The notes beneath the pieces are model-generated. The model worked only from the letters and a program-made list of their open reading frames with translations, did not search any database and had not been told where the DNA came from. From Clostridiales bacterium (GTDB taxonomy: Bacteria; Bacillota; Clostridia; Peptostreptococcales; Anaerovoracaceae), in NCBI GenBank assembly GCA_009911365.1, contig QXXF01000015.1:1-64000 (forward strand): a stretch of DNA of 64,000 bases, written 5' to 3'. Below are positions 17,018-25,692 of this stretch, piece after piece (position 1 is the stretch's first letter; every line of letters starts with the position of its first letter). The translations under genes and the position numbers were made by a program.

Positions 17018-18688
17018 ATGAAGACAACCAACACATGCTGGTGGAAAGAAGCGGTCGTTTATCAGATCTACCCTAGGAGCTTTATGGACAGCAATGGTGA
17101 CGGCATCGGGGATCTAAGGGGAATCATCAGCCGTTTGGATTATCTGAAAAAGCTGGGTATTGATGTGATCTGGATGTCCCCAGTGTATCAGTCGCCCAAT
17201 GATGACAATGGATATGATATTAGCGATTATCAGGCGATCATGGAAGAATTCGGAACCATGGAGGATTTTGACCAGTTGCTTTCGCGGGCTCATGAAAGAG
17301 GGCTAAAAATCGTCATGGATCTGGTGGTGAACCATACGTCAGATGAACACCGCTGGTTCGTGGAAAGTAGAAAAGGGAAGGGCGAGCCCTACGGAGATTA
17401 TTACATTTGGAGAGATGGAAAGGAGGACGGTTCCGCACCGAACAACTGGGGCTCCTGCTTTGGCGGCAGCGCATGGCAGTATGATGAAGAGCGGGGGCAG
17501 TACTACCTGCATCTGTTTTCCAAGAAACAGCCGGATCTCAACTGGGACAATCCACAGGTGAGAAAAGAAGTCTTTGACATGATGAACTGGTGGTGCGAAA
17601 AGGGGATCGACGGTTTCCGCATGGATGTTATCAGTATGATTTCCAAAACCGAGCAAATGCCGGACGGAGAGGTGAGAGAAATTTACGGTGATTTCGCCCC
17701 TTACTGCGTACACGGCCCTAATGTCCACCAGTACTTGTGGGAGATGAACCAGGAAGTCCTGTCCAAATACGATCTGATGACCGTGGGGGAAACCGCGGGA
17801 GTCACGCCAGAGCAAGCCTGTTTGTACGCAGGAGAAGATACCCATGAACTGAATACGGTGTTTCACTTCGAGCATGTGGATAACCCCGGCATGTACGGGA
17901 AATGGAACGCGGACCAGCTGCCGCTGACCAAGCTGAAGGCCATCCTTTCCAGATGGCAGACAGAGCTTTGTGGAAAAGCCTGGAACAGTCTATACTGGGA
18001 TAACCACGACCAGCCACGGGCCGTTTCACGATTTGGGAACGATGATCCGGCCTGGCGGGAACTGTCCGCGAAAATGCTGGCTACTTGCCTGCACATGATG
18101 CAGGGCACGCCTTACATCTATCAGGGAGAAGAACTGGGCATGACCAATTATCCCTTCCAGGGGCCAAAGGATTTTCATGACATAGAAAGCATCCAGGCAT
18201 ATGAGGAGTGGTGCGGGTCAGGAAGAGTTTCACATGAAGCTTTCTGGCCTTGTATCACCAAGGTGAGCAGAGACAACGCACGCACGCCCATGCAGTGGGA
18301 TGACACAGAACAGGCTGGTTTTACCACAGGAACGCCTTGGATGCCAGTGAACCCAAATTACCGGGAAATCAATGCCAAAGCGGCCCTGGAAGATCCGGAT
18401 TCCGTGTTTTATTATTATCAAAAGCTGATTTCTTTGAGAAAGGAATATCCGGTCATAGTTCATGGGACATACCAGCTGCTTTTGGCTGATAGCGAAGAAT
18501 TGTTCGTCTATGAGCGGGCCTTTGGAGCGGAGAAACTTTTGGTGGCGTGCAGCTTTGTGGACAAAGAAACGGAGTTTCAGGTACCAGAGGAATTTGCGGA
18601 AGGGAAACGTCTGATCTCCAATTACAAAGAACCTGGCAGGGACGGGAAGCTTCGGCCTTATGAAGCGTTCGTGATTTACGTTTCCTGA
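17018..18688 (+). CDS. GH13 oligo-1,6-glucosidase / alpha-glucosidase
   Basis: A 556-residue cytoplasmic glycoside hydrolase family 13 enzyme of normal length. The catalytic residues are Asp203 (FRMDV), Glu258 (TVGETAG) and Asp331 (DNHDQ). Val directly after the nucleophile is typical of enzymes preferring alpha-1,6 bonds (isomaltose, dextrin stubs). ATG 17018 follows GGAGGAACAAAAA; upstream in-frame ATGs lack a ribosome site. No sugar transporter is adjacent, so uptake is encoded elsewhere. Trehalose-6-phosphate hydrolase is a less likely alternative. Confidence 0.88.
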   Translation: MKTTNTCWWKEAVVYQIYPRSFMDSNGDGIGDLRGIISRLDYLKKLGIDVIWMSPVYQSPNDDNGYDISDYQAIMEEFGTMEDFDQLLSRAHERGLKIVMDLVVNHTSDEHRWFVESRKGKGEPYGDYYIWRDGKEDGSAPNNWGSCFGGSAWQYDEERGQYYLHLFSKKQPDLNWDNPQVRKEVFDMMNWWCEKGIDGFRMDVISMISKTEQMPDGEVREIYGDFAPYCVHGPNVHQYLWEMNQEVLSKYDLMTVGETAGVTPEQACLYAGEDTHELNTVFHFEHVDNPGMYGKWNADQLPLTKLKAILSRWQTELCGKAWNSLYWDNHDQPRAVSRFGNDDPAWRELSAKMLATCLHMMQGTPYIYQGEELGMTNYPFQGPKDFHDIESIQAYEEWCGSGRVSHEAFWPCITKVSRDNARTPMQWDDTEQAGFTTGTPWMPVNPNYREINAKAALEDPDSVFYYYQKLISLRKEYPVIVHGTYQLLLADSEELFVYERAFGAEKLLVACSFVDKETEFQVPEEFAEGKRLISNYKEPGRDGKLRPYEAFVIYVS

Positions 18689-18889
18689 CGCAGTTGTTCG
18701 CAGCGTAGGCAAGTAATCGAACGTAGCCGCGGTAAACGCATGGTATGTGTTTTGGACGAGGGAAAGCTCAAGCCGTGCTTTTTTCTCTAGGGCATGACAG
18801 AATGGGATAAAAAACTTAAGAACACCTGTGTTTTTTATTCCATTCATGGTACAATGTCCTAAGGACAGGTGTCAGTTGGAGGTGAGGGA
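18689..18889. other. Intergenic gap between glucosidase and AAA-ATPase
   Basis: About 200 bp without a gene. It includes AACACCTGTGTTTTTT (near 18820) and AGGACAGGTGTCAG just before the next gene, whose ACACCTGT/ACAGGTGT cores are inverted relative to each other. I see no clear terminator after the glucosidase. Confidence 0.4.
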
Positions 18890-20494
18890 ATGGGGAGTTA
18901 TCTGAACCCAGGAAACAAAGGGTTTCGCGAAAGTCTGGATTCCAGTATCTATGTAGATAAAACCGCTTTGATCGAAAAGACGAACGCTGTTTTGAATACC
19001 AGGCAAAAATTCATATGTGTCAGCCGTCCAAGGCGGTTTGGCAAATCAATGGCAGCTGATATGCTGGCTGCGTACTATGACCGGAGTGAAGATTCTTCAA
19101 AGTTATTTGACCATTTAGCGGTCAGCAGTTTAGCGTCATATAGAAAACACCTGAATCAATATGATGTCATTAAAATCAATATGCAGGAATTTTTAAGCAT
19201 GACACGCAGCATAGACGAAATGCTGTCCATGCTCAGCAAGTATTTGATTTTTGACTTAACAGAACACTTCAGTGAGATGCGTTTTCGGGATGAAAACAAT
19301 TTGCTCCAAGTGATGAAAGACATTTTTTTCAAGACAAAACGCCCATTTGTTATCTTGATCGATGAGTGGGACTGCCTTTTTCGAGAATACCAGCAAGACC
19401 AGGACGCGCAAAAGCGGTATCTTGATTTTCTACGGGCATGGCTAAAGGATCAGGAATATGTGGCATTGGCTTACATGACAGGAATCCTGCCAATCAAGAA
19501 ATATGGGTCCCATTCCGCATTGAATATGTTTACAGAGTATTCTATGACAGATCCAGGGGATTTAGCAGAATACTTTGGATTCACGGAAGATGAAGTCAAA
19601 GCACTGTGCGCGGACCACAATATGAGCTTCGAGGAAACGCAGGCATGGTATGACGGCTATCGTCTAATCACCCACACGGAAACAGGGGACAGATGCCATT
19701 CTATGTATAGTCCAAAATCTGTGGTAGAAGCCATGCTACGGCACAAATTCGGAACTTATTGGAACCAAACGGAGACCTACGAGGCACTTAAAATTTACAT
19801 CCAAATGGATATGGACGGATTGAAAGACGCAATTATTAAAATGCTGGCAAGAGAAGGGGTTCGCATCAATACCGGGACCTTTGGAAATGACATGACTACG
19901 TTCACGACAAAAGACGATGTTTTGACCCTCTTGACGCATCTTGGATATCTGACATATGACAGCGGACATGACATGGTCACCATCCCCAATAAAGAAGTTT
20001 CGCAAGAGTATGAGAACGCGCTCAGCGCAATGGATTGGCAAGAAGTGATCCACTCGGTGGAACGTTCCAGAAAACTTCTCGATTCTCTGTTGGCAATGGA
20101 CAGTGACGCTGTGGCAGAAGGAATTGATCGTGCGCACAAAGAAATCTCAATTCTTCAGTATAACGATGAGAACGCCCTGAGTTGTACGATCAATCTAGCG
20201 TTCTATTTTGCTAGAGAGTATTATACAATTGTTCGGGAATTGCCAAGTGGAAAGGGCTTTGCGGATATCTGCCTGATCCCAAGAAAAGCGCATCTGGATA
20301 AGCCAGCAGTGGTCATTGAACTTAAGTGGGACAAGACTGCGTCCGGTGCGATTAGGCAAATCAAAGAACGGCAATACGTGGAGGCACTAAAAGATTATCA
20401 AGGAAGTCTCCTTCTTGTTGGGATCAACTATGATAAGGAGACAAAAGCCCATACCTGTGTGATCGAGAAATTGATGAAGGAATCGGAACTTTAA
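18890..20494 (+). CDS. AAA-ATPase with C-terminal PD-(D/E)XK domain (DUF1703 type)
   Basis: A 534-residue protein starting MGSYLNPGNKGF behind GGAGGTGA. The N-terminal half is the predicted AAA-ATPase family of gut anaerobes: Walker A SRPRRFGKSMAA, Walker B VILIDEWDCLF. The C-terminus carries the nuclease-like pattern GFADICLIP followed by VVIELKWD and QIKERQY. The family is often multicopy and has no settled function; roles in DNA transactions or defence have been proposed. It stands alone and is not inside the mobile element. Confidence 0.85.
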   Translation: MGSYLNPGNKGFRESLDSSIYVDKTALIEKTNAVLNTRQKFICVSRPRRFGKSMAADMLAAYYDRSEDSSKLFDHLAVSSLASYRKHLNQYDVIKINMQEFLSMTRSIDEMLSMLSKYLIFDLTEHFSEMRFRDENNLLQVMKDIFFKTKRPFVILIDEWDCLFREYQQDQDAQKRYLDFLRAWLKDQEYVALAYMTGILPIKKYGSHSALNMFTEYSMTDPGDLAEYFGFTEDEVKALCADHNMSFEETQAWYDGYRLITHTETGDRCHSMYSPKSVVEAMLRHKFGTYWNQTETYEALKIYIQMDMDGLKDAIIKMLAREGVRINTGTFGNDMTTFTTKDDVLTLLTHLGYLTYDSGHDMVTIPNKEVSQEYENALSAMDWQEVIHSVERSRKLLDSLLAMDSDAVAEGIDRAHKEISILQYNDENALSCTINLAFYFAREYYTIVRELPSGKGFADICLIPRKAHLDKPAVVIELKWDKTASGAIRQIKERQYVEALKDYQGSLLLVGINYDKETKAHTCVIEKLMKESEL

Positions 20495-20506
20495 GGGGTT
20501 GACACT

Positions 20507-21328
20507 ATGAGAAAACATTTACCGCCCGCATTGCTATTTGTATTGTTTGAAGCCATTGCCGTATTCTTATGGCTGGTCAAAGACAATCTGTTCTATCTCA
20601 TGAATTTTACATATATAGGAGGATGCGTCACGGTCGGACTGGCTTTATTCACAAATGGGAAAAGCTATGCGAGACATTTCACGCAATTTGCGGTCGGTTC
20701 GTACATGCTCGTTTTTCTGGGGCTGATTTGTAGGGAAAACATGCAGATTGAGGGGTTTTGGTATTTTCTGTTTCTTGGAGTGTTTGAAGCCGCTGTGATC
20801 CATTATGTCGTGGCAAAGATCTTTGGGCCGCTCGCATTTGGCAGAGGCTGGTGTGGATATGCCTGCTGGACAGCCATGGTGCTGGATTTCTTACCATACA
20901 AGCAGCCACGGCAACCCAGGAAAAAGATAGGATTTATTCGCTATATCGTATTTGCGTTATCCTTTGCGGCAGTATCGGGCCTGTTTCTGACAAAAGCGAT
21001 TGATTTGGAAAAAGTGATGTTTTGGATGTTTATTGCCGGCAATCTGTTTTATTACGCGGTCGGCATCGTGCTTGCCTGCGCCTTTCAAGACAACCGAGCG
21101 TTCTGCAAATATATCTGTCCGATCACAGTGGTTTTAAAGCCCATGAGCTATTACTCCCTTTTGCGGATTCACTGCGATGAGCAGCGGTGTGTTCAGTGTG
21201 GAAAATGTTTGAGCGTTTGTCCAATGAATGTGGAGGTGAATCAAGAACGACGCGGTCGAGAAAACGGAACGGAATGCATCTTGTGCTACGAGTGCGTAAA
21301 GGCGTGTCCCGTGAAGGCACTGCGCTAA
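20507..21328 (+). CDS. NapH/NosR-like membrane ferredoxin protein
   Basis: A 273-residue membrane protein with about six helices and a C-terminal domain with two 4Fe-4S motifs: CVQCGKCLSVCP and CILCYECVKACP. CGYACW and CKYICP inside the membrane part are the extra cysteine motifs typical of NapH/NosR/RdxA polyferredoxins, which pass electrons between quinols or flavins and partner enzymes. It starts 12 bp after the previous stop behind AAGGGG. No obvious partner reductase is adjacent. Confidence 0.85.
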   Translation: MRKHLPPALLFVLFEAIAVFLWLVKDNLFYLMNFTYIGGCVTVGLALFTNGKSYARHFTQFAVGSYMLVFLGLICRENMQIEGFWYFLFLGVFEAAVIHYVVAKIFGPLAFGRGWCGYACWTAMVLDFLPYKQPRQPRKKIGFIRYIVFALSFAAVSGLFLTKAIDLEKVMFWMFIAGNLFYYAVGIVLACAFQDNRAFCKYICPITVVLKPMSYYSLLRIHCDEQRCVQCGKCLSVCPMNVEVNQERRGRENGTECILCYECVKACPVKALR

Positions 21329-21420
21329 CTGCTGGAATTCATAAACATCACGACTGATTAAAAGTATCTGACCTGTAGTATAAGATGATTGAAAACCATA
21401 TCAATGAAAAGGAGAGCCTG

Positions 21421-22035
21421 ATGAATGATCTGATTGAAAATATCGACAAACTTCACACTACAGAATTGGGCATGGAGCGTATTAAAAAAAATCTTTCTCT
21501 TACCATCGATGATGTGGTATCATGGTGCAAAGAGCAGATCTTGGATCCATCCACAAGCATAGAAAGAAAAGGTAAGAATTGGTACGCGGCTGCGAATGAT
21601 TGCGTCATCACAGTGAACGCGCATCGTTATACCATCATCACAGCTCATAGAAAAGGTGTCGGGCCAAGAAAAAAGGAGGAACGCGATATGCCATTTACTG
21701 AAATCTGTATTTACCAAGTCAAGCCGCAAAAGGTAGAGGAATTTGAAGCCTTGATGCTGGAAGCGAAACGCTTTTTGGAAAAGCAAGAGGGGATTCTTTT
21801 GCTTCGGTTGATCAAAAGAGGGTATCGCATAGATATGGAGCAGATCAAGGAAGGGATTCCTCCACTGGAAATCAAACGCATTGTAAAAAGTGTCAAGTAC
21901 ATGCTTTATTGGGAATTTGACACCAAAGAAAATTACGGCGCGGCGCAAAAGAACCTTTATGATACCTATTGGAAATCTATTGAAAAGTGTTTGCTCGTTC
22001 CACATGATAAATATTTAGGGGAAAGGTTGTTTTGA
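21421..22035 (+). CDS. DUF3781-type domain fused to an ABM-like dimeric alpha/beta-barrel domain
   Basis: A 204-residue frame starting at ATG 21421 behind AAAAGGAG. Residues 1-80 (MERIKKNLSLTIDDVVSWCK, YTIITAHR) resemble the short DUF3781 family. Residues from about 90 (MPFTEICIYQVKPQKVEEFE) resemble the antibiotic-biosynthesis monooxygenase fold. An in-frame ATG at 21688 has its own AAGGAGG site, so the second domain may also be made alone. It probably arose by loss of a stop codon between two genes. Function of both domains is unknown. Confidence 0.7.
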   Translation: MNDLIENIDKLHTTELGMERIKKNLSLTIDDVVSWCKEQILDPSTSIERKGKNWYAAANDCVITVNAHRYTIITAHRKGVGPRKKEERDMPFTEICIYQVKPQKVEEFEALMLEAKRFLEKQEGILLLRLIKRGYRIDMEQIKEGIPPLEIKRIVKSVKYMLYWEFDTKENYGAAQKNLYDTYWKSIEKCLLVPHDKYLGERLF

Positions 22036-22127
22036 AAGAATTCGTATATTAGGGCTCGCGATGGCTTGCGGGAAATGTTGGTGTAAGAAACTCTGGAAGA
22101 GTAGAATTTGAAAAGGAGAAACTTATT

Positions 22128-22427
22128 ATGGCGAAAACAGCATGGATTTTTTCGTACAAGCTTAGGAAAAATGTGAGTGAAGAACAGTTTATCGAACGGA
22201 CACAGAAGCTACATGATGAAGTCATTTCAAAAGCAAAAGGATTTATTTCTTGGGAACACTACTTACAAGACAGCACATGGACTGATTTTGTCCTTTGGGA
22301 AACAGAAGAAGACGCGAATAATGCCATGACAGTAGGACAGGGGAAAGAAGTAACCGAAGATTTCTACGCTTGCATCCAAATGCATACCTGCCGGGCATTG
22401 GTGTCTCGATTTGTAAAAAAATATTAA
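22128..22427 (+). CDS. Small ABM-like dimeric alpha/beta-barrel protein
   Basis: A 99-residue protein (MAKTAWIFSYKLRKNVSEEQ) with the length and beta-alpha-beta pattern of the antibiotic-biosynthesis monooxygenase/stress-responsive barrel fold, including a SWEHYLQD...DFVLWETEEDAN middle. It starts behind AAAAGGAGA. It may work with the similar domain of the preceding gene. No cofactor or substrate can be read from the sequence. Confidence 0.75.
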   Translation: MAKTAWIFSYKLRKNVSEEQFIERTQKLHDEVISKAKGFISWEHYLQDSTWTDFVLWETEEDANNAMTVGQGKEVTEDFYACIQMHTCRALVSRFVKKY

Positions 22428-22478
22428 AATAGAGTTTTGGGGAAGTGAGCGAACCGGCTCACAGGTTCATTGGAACGA

Positions 22479-22931
22479 TCAAGGAGCCGGAGGAAGCGAT
22501 TCATTTTCATACTTGAAAAACATGATCCAAAACAATATGCCGCAAAGCACCAGAGCGCAGCCGAGGCCAGTATAAAAAACGGCGATGAAGACATTGGGCA
22601 CCAGTCCGGAATAGCGTAACCAGATGCCGCCGCCCATCATGACCGCCATGATGATGTATGCCGTTAAATCAAAAAAATGCCATACTGGATGATAAGCTTC
22701 TGGATAACTTTGGGTTCTTTTATTGTGCTTTCTGCTCATCTTTCGGAACATGGATCCAAATGCACAAAAAACAGCAACAGATAGGAGCACATGCACGGTT
22801 GATACTTGAGCCAGCGCCTGATAAGATAAAACGCCGAGCCTTGCGACATTGAGTCCGGCGATGAACCAGACGCATCCTGCGATTGCTAGCAGCGTCCGTT
22901 TTTTTACATGAAATATAGATGCGTTCTTCAT
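22479..22931 (-). CDS. Small four-helix membrane protein
   Basis: A 150-residue protein with four hydrophobic segments (about 12-32, 37-57, 85-105, 115-140) and a basic loop after the second. It overlaps the upstream DUF2871 gene by ATGA, so the two are one operon and may form one complex. I do not recognise its family. Confidence 0.75.
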   Translation of the reverse strand: MKNASIFHVKKRTLLAIAGCVWFIAGLNVARLGVLSYQALAQVSTVHVLLSVAVFCAFGSMFRKMSRKHNKRTQSYPEAYHPVWHFFDLTAYIIMAVMMGGGIWLRYSGLVPNVFIAVFYTGLGCALVLCGILFWIMFFKYENESLPPAP

Positions 22932-23350
22932 TTGAGTCTATCCTGTGCGACTTTTTTTAATGAAAGGATCAAGAACACGATTCCAAGACCAGTCAGGATA
23001 TGCCCGATCCCCGCGATTCCAGATATAGCGGCAGAAGCGCCAGTGGAAATAGAAATATCAAGGACCTGCGTGATACCTCGCACGACCATCATGATGGCAG
23101 TTAATGGAACGCCGATGTTATATATCCACATAAATGCCCGGAAAGACTTGATCGTTCTCAAATCCTTTTGAGCAGCAAATAACGCAACTATCAAAAATAC
23201 GATCATTCCCAACAAGAATAGATGCGTATGCGCCTTTCCAAGCACTGTTACGCCCGTGAATCCGTTGAGTTTCGTGAACTCCCGGTAGAACACGCCGCCT
23301 GCCATAGCGAGAATCGCATAAATCAAGGAAATATTTAGATATTTTTTCAT
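22928..23350 (-). CDS. DUF2871 membrane protein
   Basis: A 140-residue protein with four membrane segments, matching the DUF2871 family pattern (YAILAMAGGVFYREFTKLNGF, LGKAHTHLFLLG). The conserved GKAHTH histidines resemble haem- or metal-ligand positions seen in small membrane redox proteins, but no function is established. First gene of a two-gene operon. Confidence 0.8.
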   Translation of the reverse strand: MKKYLNISLIYAILAMAGGVFYREFTKLNGFTGVTVLGKAHTHLFLLGMIVFLIVALFAAQKDLRTIKSFRAFMWIYNIGVPLTAIMMVVRGITQVLDISISTGASAAISGIAGIGHILTGLGIVFLILSLKKVAQDRLK

Positions 23351-23536
23351 GCTTCCGTACTCCTATCTGATATCTAATTTTCAAGGCAATGGAAATTCCT
23401 CTCGACCTTATGGCATCATAGCACTTGCCTTCCGTTGCGTCAACTCTATTCGAGAAAATTTGCGAAAAAGGATGAAAAAACATCAAGGATCCGCAGGAAG
23501 CAGGGGCCCTCGTTTCTGATCATGAACAAAAATAGG

Positions 23537-23578
23537 GTTTACCGCCAATCGGATCAGCATTTCTAGTTGGCGGTAAAC
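23537..23578 (-). terminator. Terminator downstream of feoB
   Basis: GTTTACCGCCAA (23537-23548) is repeated inverted at 23567-23578. Read on the minus strand the stem is followed by CCCTATTTTTG, so it ends feoB transcription 11 bp after its stop. Confidence 0.8.
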
Positions 23579-23588
23579 TGCTTATGAT

Positions 23589-25493
23589 TCACGCAAACAG
23601 CGTCCACAGCCCATTGAGCGCCAGGCATAGGATGATCCCCACAAGGGTCGGCAGCAGAAAAGCCGCGGCAGTCCATTTCCAGCTGCCCGTTTCTTTTTTT
23701 ATGGTCAGGCAGGTGGTCCCGCAAGGGAAATGGAACAGACACAAAATCATGGTGGCTAGCGCGGTCTGCCAGGTCCAGCCGTGATCCAGGAGGATGGCTT
23801 GCAGCTGGGCTAGGTTGTCGTAGTCAGTGAGACTGCCTTGGGCCATGTAAGTCATGAGCATGATAGGGACTACGATTTCATTGGCCGGGAACCCTAGGAT
23901 AAACGCCATGACAATCACGCCATCGATTCCAAGGAGCCTGCCAAAGGGATCGCAAAAATCCGTGCAGTGGGATAAAATACTGGTTTCGCCCCAAGTGATA
24001 TTGGCAAGGAGCCAGATCAGTAGGCCCGCGGGAGCCGCTATGACCACGGCACGCCCTAGGACAAACAGAGTCCGGTCCAGGATAGAGCGGAAGATGACGC
24101 TTCCGATTTTAGGACAGCGGTAAGGCGGCAGTTCTAAAATAAAGGAAGAGGGCATGCCCTTGAGGATGGTGTGAGACAGCAGCTTTGACACCAGCAGGGT
24201 CATGACAATGCCCAGGAGGATCACCAAGGTCAAAAGCAGGCAGGCCGCGGCTCCGCTGCCAAAGGAAAAGGAAGCTACAAAAAACATGGTGATAATGGCA
24301 ATGAGCGTGGGAAACCTGCCATTGCAGGGAACAAAGGAATTGGTCAAAATGGCGATGAGACGCTCCCGAGGAGACTCGATGATCCGGCATCCTGTCACGC
24401 CGCAGGCGTTGCAGCCAAAACCCATGCAAATTGTCAACGCCTGTTTCCCATGCGCACAGCACTTTTTGAAAGCATGATCTAGATTAAAGGCCACCCGGGG
24501 GAGATAACCGAAATCTTCCAACAAAGTGAACAGCGGAAAGAAGATGGCCATTGGCGGCAGCATGACGGAGATGACCCAGGTGAGCGTTTTATAGATTCCA
24601 TCCATCGCCAGGCTTTCAGCAGTAGCCGGCACGCTGAGAAATTGAAAAAATTCACGGATTTGCGTCTCTAACCAGGCAAAAAACGTGGTCAGCCACTGGG
24701 ACGGATAATTGGCCCCCGCGATGGTAATCCAAAACACTAGCCCCAGCAGCAGAAGCATGATGGGAAAACCGAATTTTCGAGACGTGACGATTTGATCCAG
24801 CTTTCTGTCAAATGCATGGGGTTCCCCTGTTTTTTCTGTCACGCACTGGGCATAGATGGAACGCGCATTCTGGAGATGATGGGCATGGTCCTGATCGCTG
24901 ATCAAAAGCGTACGCTTGTTTTCCTGCTCTGAACAAAACGTCTGTTCCTGTTCTTCCTGTAAAGCAGGATCGCAGTCAACGGTCTGTGGCTTGAAGGGGC
25001 GAGGTTCAAAACCCCAGAGGGCTTCCAGTAGCTGATCCAGACCCTCTTTGGAACGGGCCGCCATGCCGATTACAGGGATATTTAGGATATCTGACAACTG
25101 GTCCAGGTCAACCATGATCTTTTTCTTTTTTGCTTCATCCAGCAGATTGACGCAAAGAATCACGTTTTTGGTAATAGAAAGGACCTGCAGGACTAGATTC
25201 AGGTTCCGCTCCAGGCAGGTGCCGTCAGCGACCACCAAAGTGATGTCCGCTTTTCCTGAGCAAATATAATCTCGGGCAACCGCTTCATCCATGGATGTGG
25301 CGGCCAGAGAATACGTCCCCGGCAGATCCACCAACAAAAACTCTGTGTCTTTATATGTAAATTTACCCTGTGCGCCAGTAACAGTCTTTCCCGGCCAGTT
25401 CCCCGTGTGCTGGTTCAGGCCAGTGAGACTGTTAAACACAGTGCTTTTTCCCACATTTGGGTTTCCTGCCAAAGCAATCGTTTTCTTTTTCAT
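23589..25493 (-). CDS. feoB: Ferrous iron transporter FeoB
   Basis: A 634-residue inner-membrane Fe(II) transporter. The N-terminal G-domain shows G1 GNPNVGKST (residues 10-18), G3 DLPGTYS and G4 NLLD; the C-terminal membrane part has the FeoB Gate repeats (NACGVTGCRI, FHFPCGTTC). ATG 25493 follows GAGAGGTG; a GTG three codons earlier lies in that site. It is shorter than the E. coli protein. No feoA is adjacent, so FeoA is absent or elsewhere. Confidence 0.93.
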   Translation of the reverse strand: MKKKTIALAGNPNVGKSTVFNSLTGLNQHTGNWPGKTVTGAQGKFTYKDTEFLLVDLPGTYSLAATSMDEAVARDYICSGKADITLVVADGTCLERNLNLVLQVLSITKNVILCVNLLDEAKKKKIMVDLDQLSDILNIPVIGMAARSKEGLDQLLEALWGFEPRPFKPQTVDCDPALQEEQEQTFCSEQENKRTLLISDQDHAHHLQNARSIYAQCVTEKTGEPHAFDRKLDQIVTSRKFGFPIMLLLLGLVFWITIAGANYPSQWLTTFFAWLETQIREFFQFLSVPATAESLAMDGIYKTLTWVISVMLPPMAIFFPLFTLLEDFGYLPRVAFNLDHAFKKCCAHGKQALTICMGFGCNACGVTGCRIIESPRERLIAILTNSFVPCNGRFPTLIAIITMFFVASFSFGSGAAACLLLTLVILLGIVMTLLVSKLLSHTILKGMPSSFILELPPYRCPKIGSVIFRSILDRTLFVLGRAVVIAAPAGLLIWLLANITWGETSILSHCTDFCDPFGRLLGIDGVIVMAFILGFPANEIVVPIMLMTYMAQGSLTDYDNLAQLQAILLDHGWTWQTALATMILCLFHFPCGTTCLTIKKETGSWKWTAAAFLLPTLVGIILCLALNGLWTLFA

Positions 25494-25692
25494 ATCAAAC
25501 ACCTCTCATGAGATAGTATGATAGAAAAGAGACCTGGGTGCATGTTTCGCTGTGATTGGGGAAAAGCAAGGGCACAAGCGTAGGTTTTAAGGTTTTTTCG
25601 CAGAGGATACTATCGCTCTTTTCTGGATAATGACAAAACCGCCCACAGCTGAACATGTTCGGCTAGTAGACGGTTCATAAGGGATCAGACCG

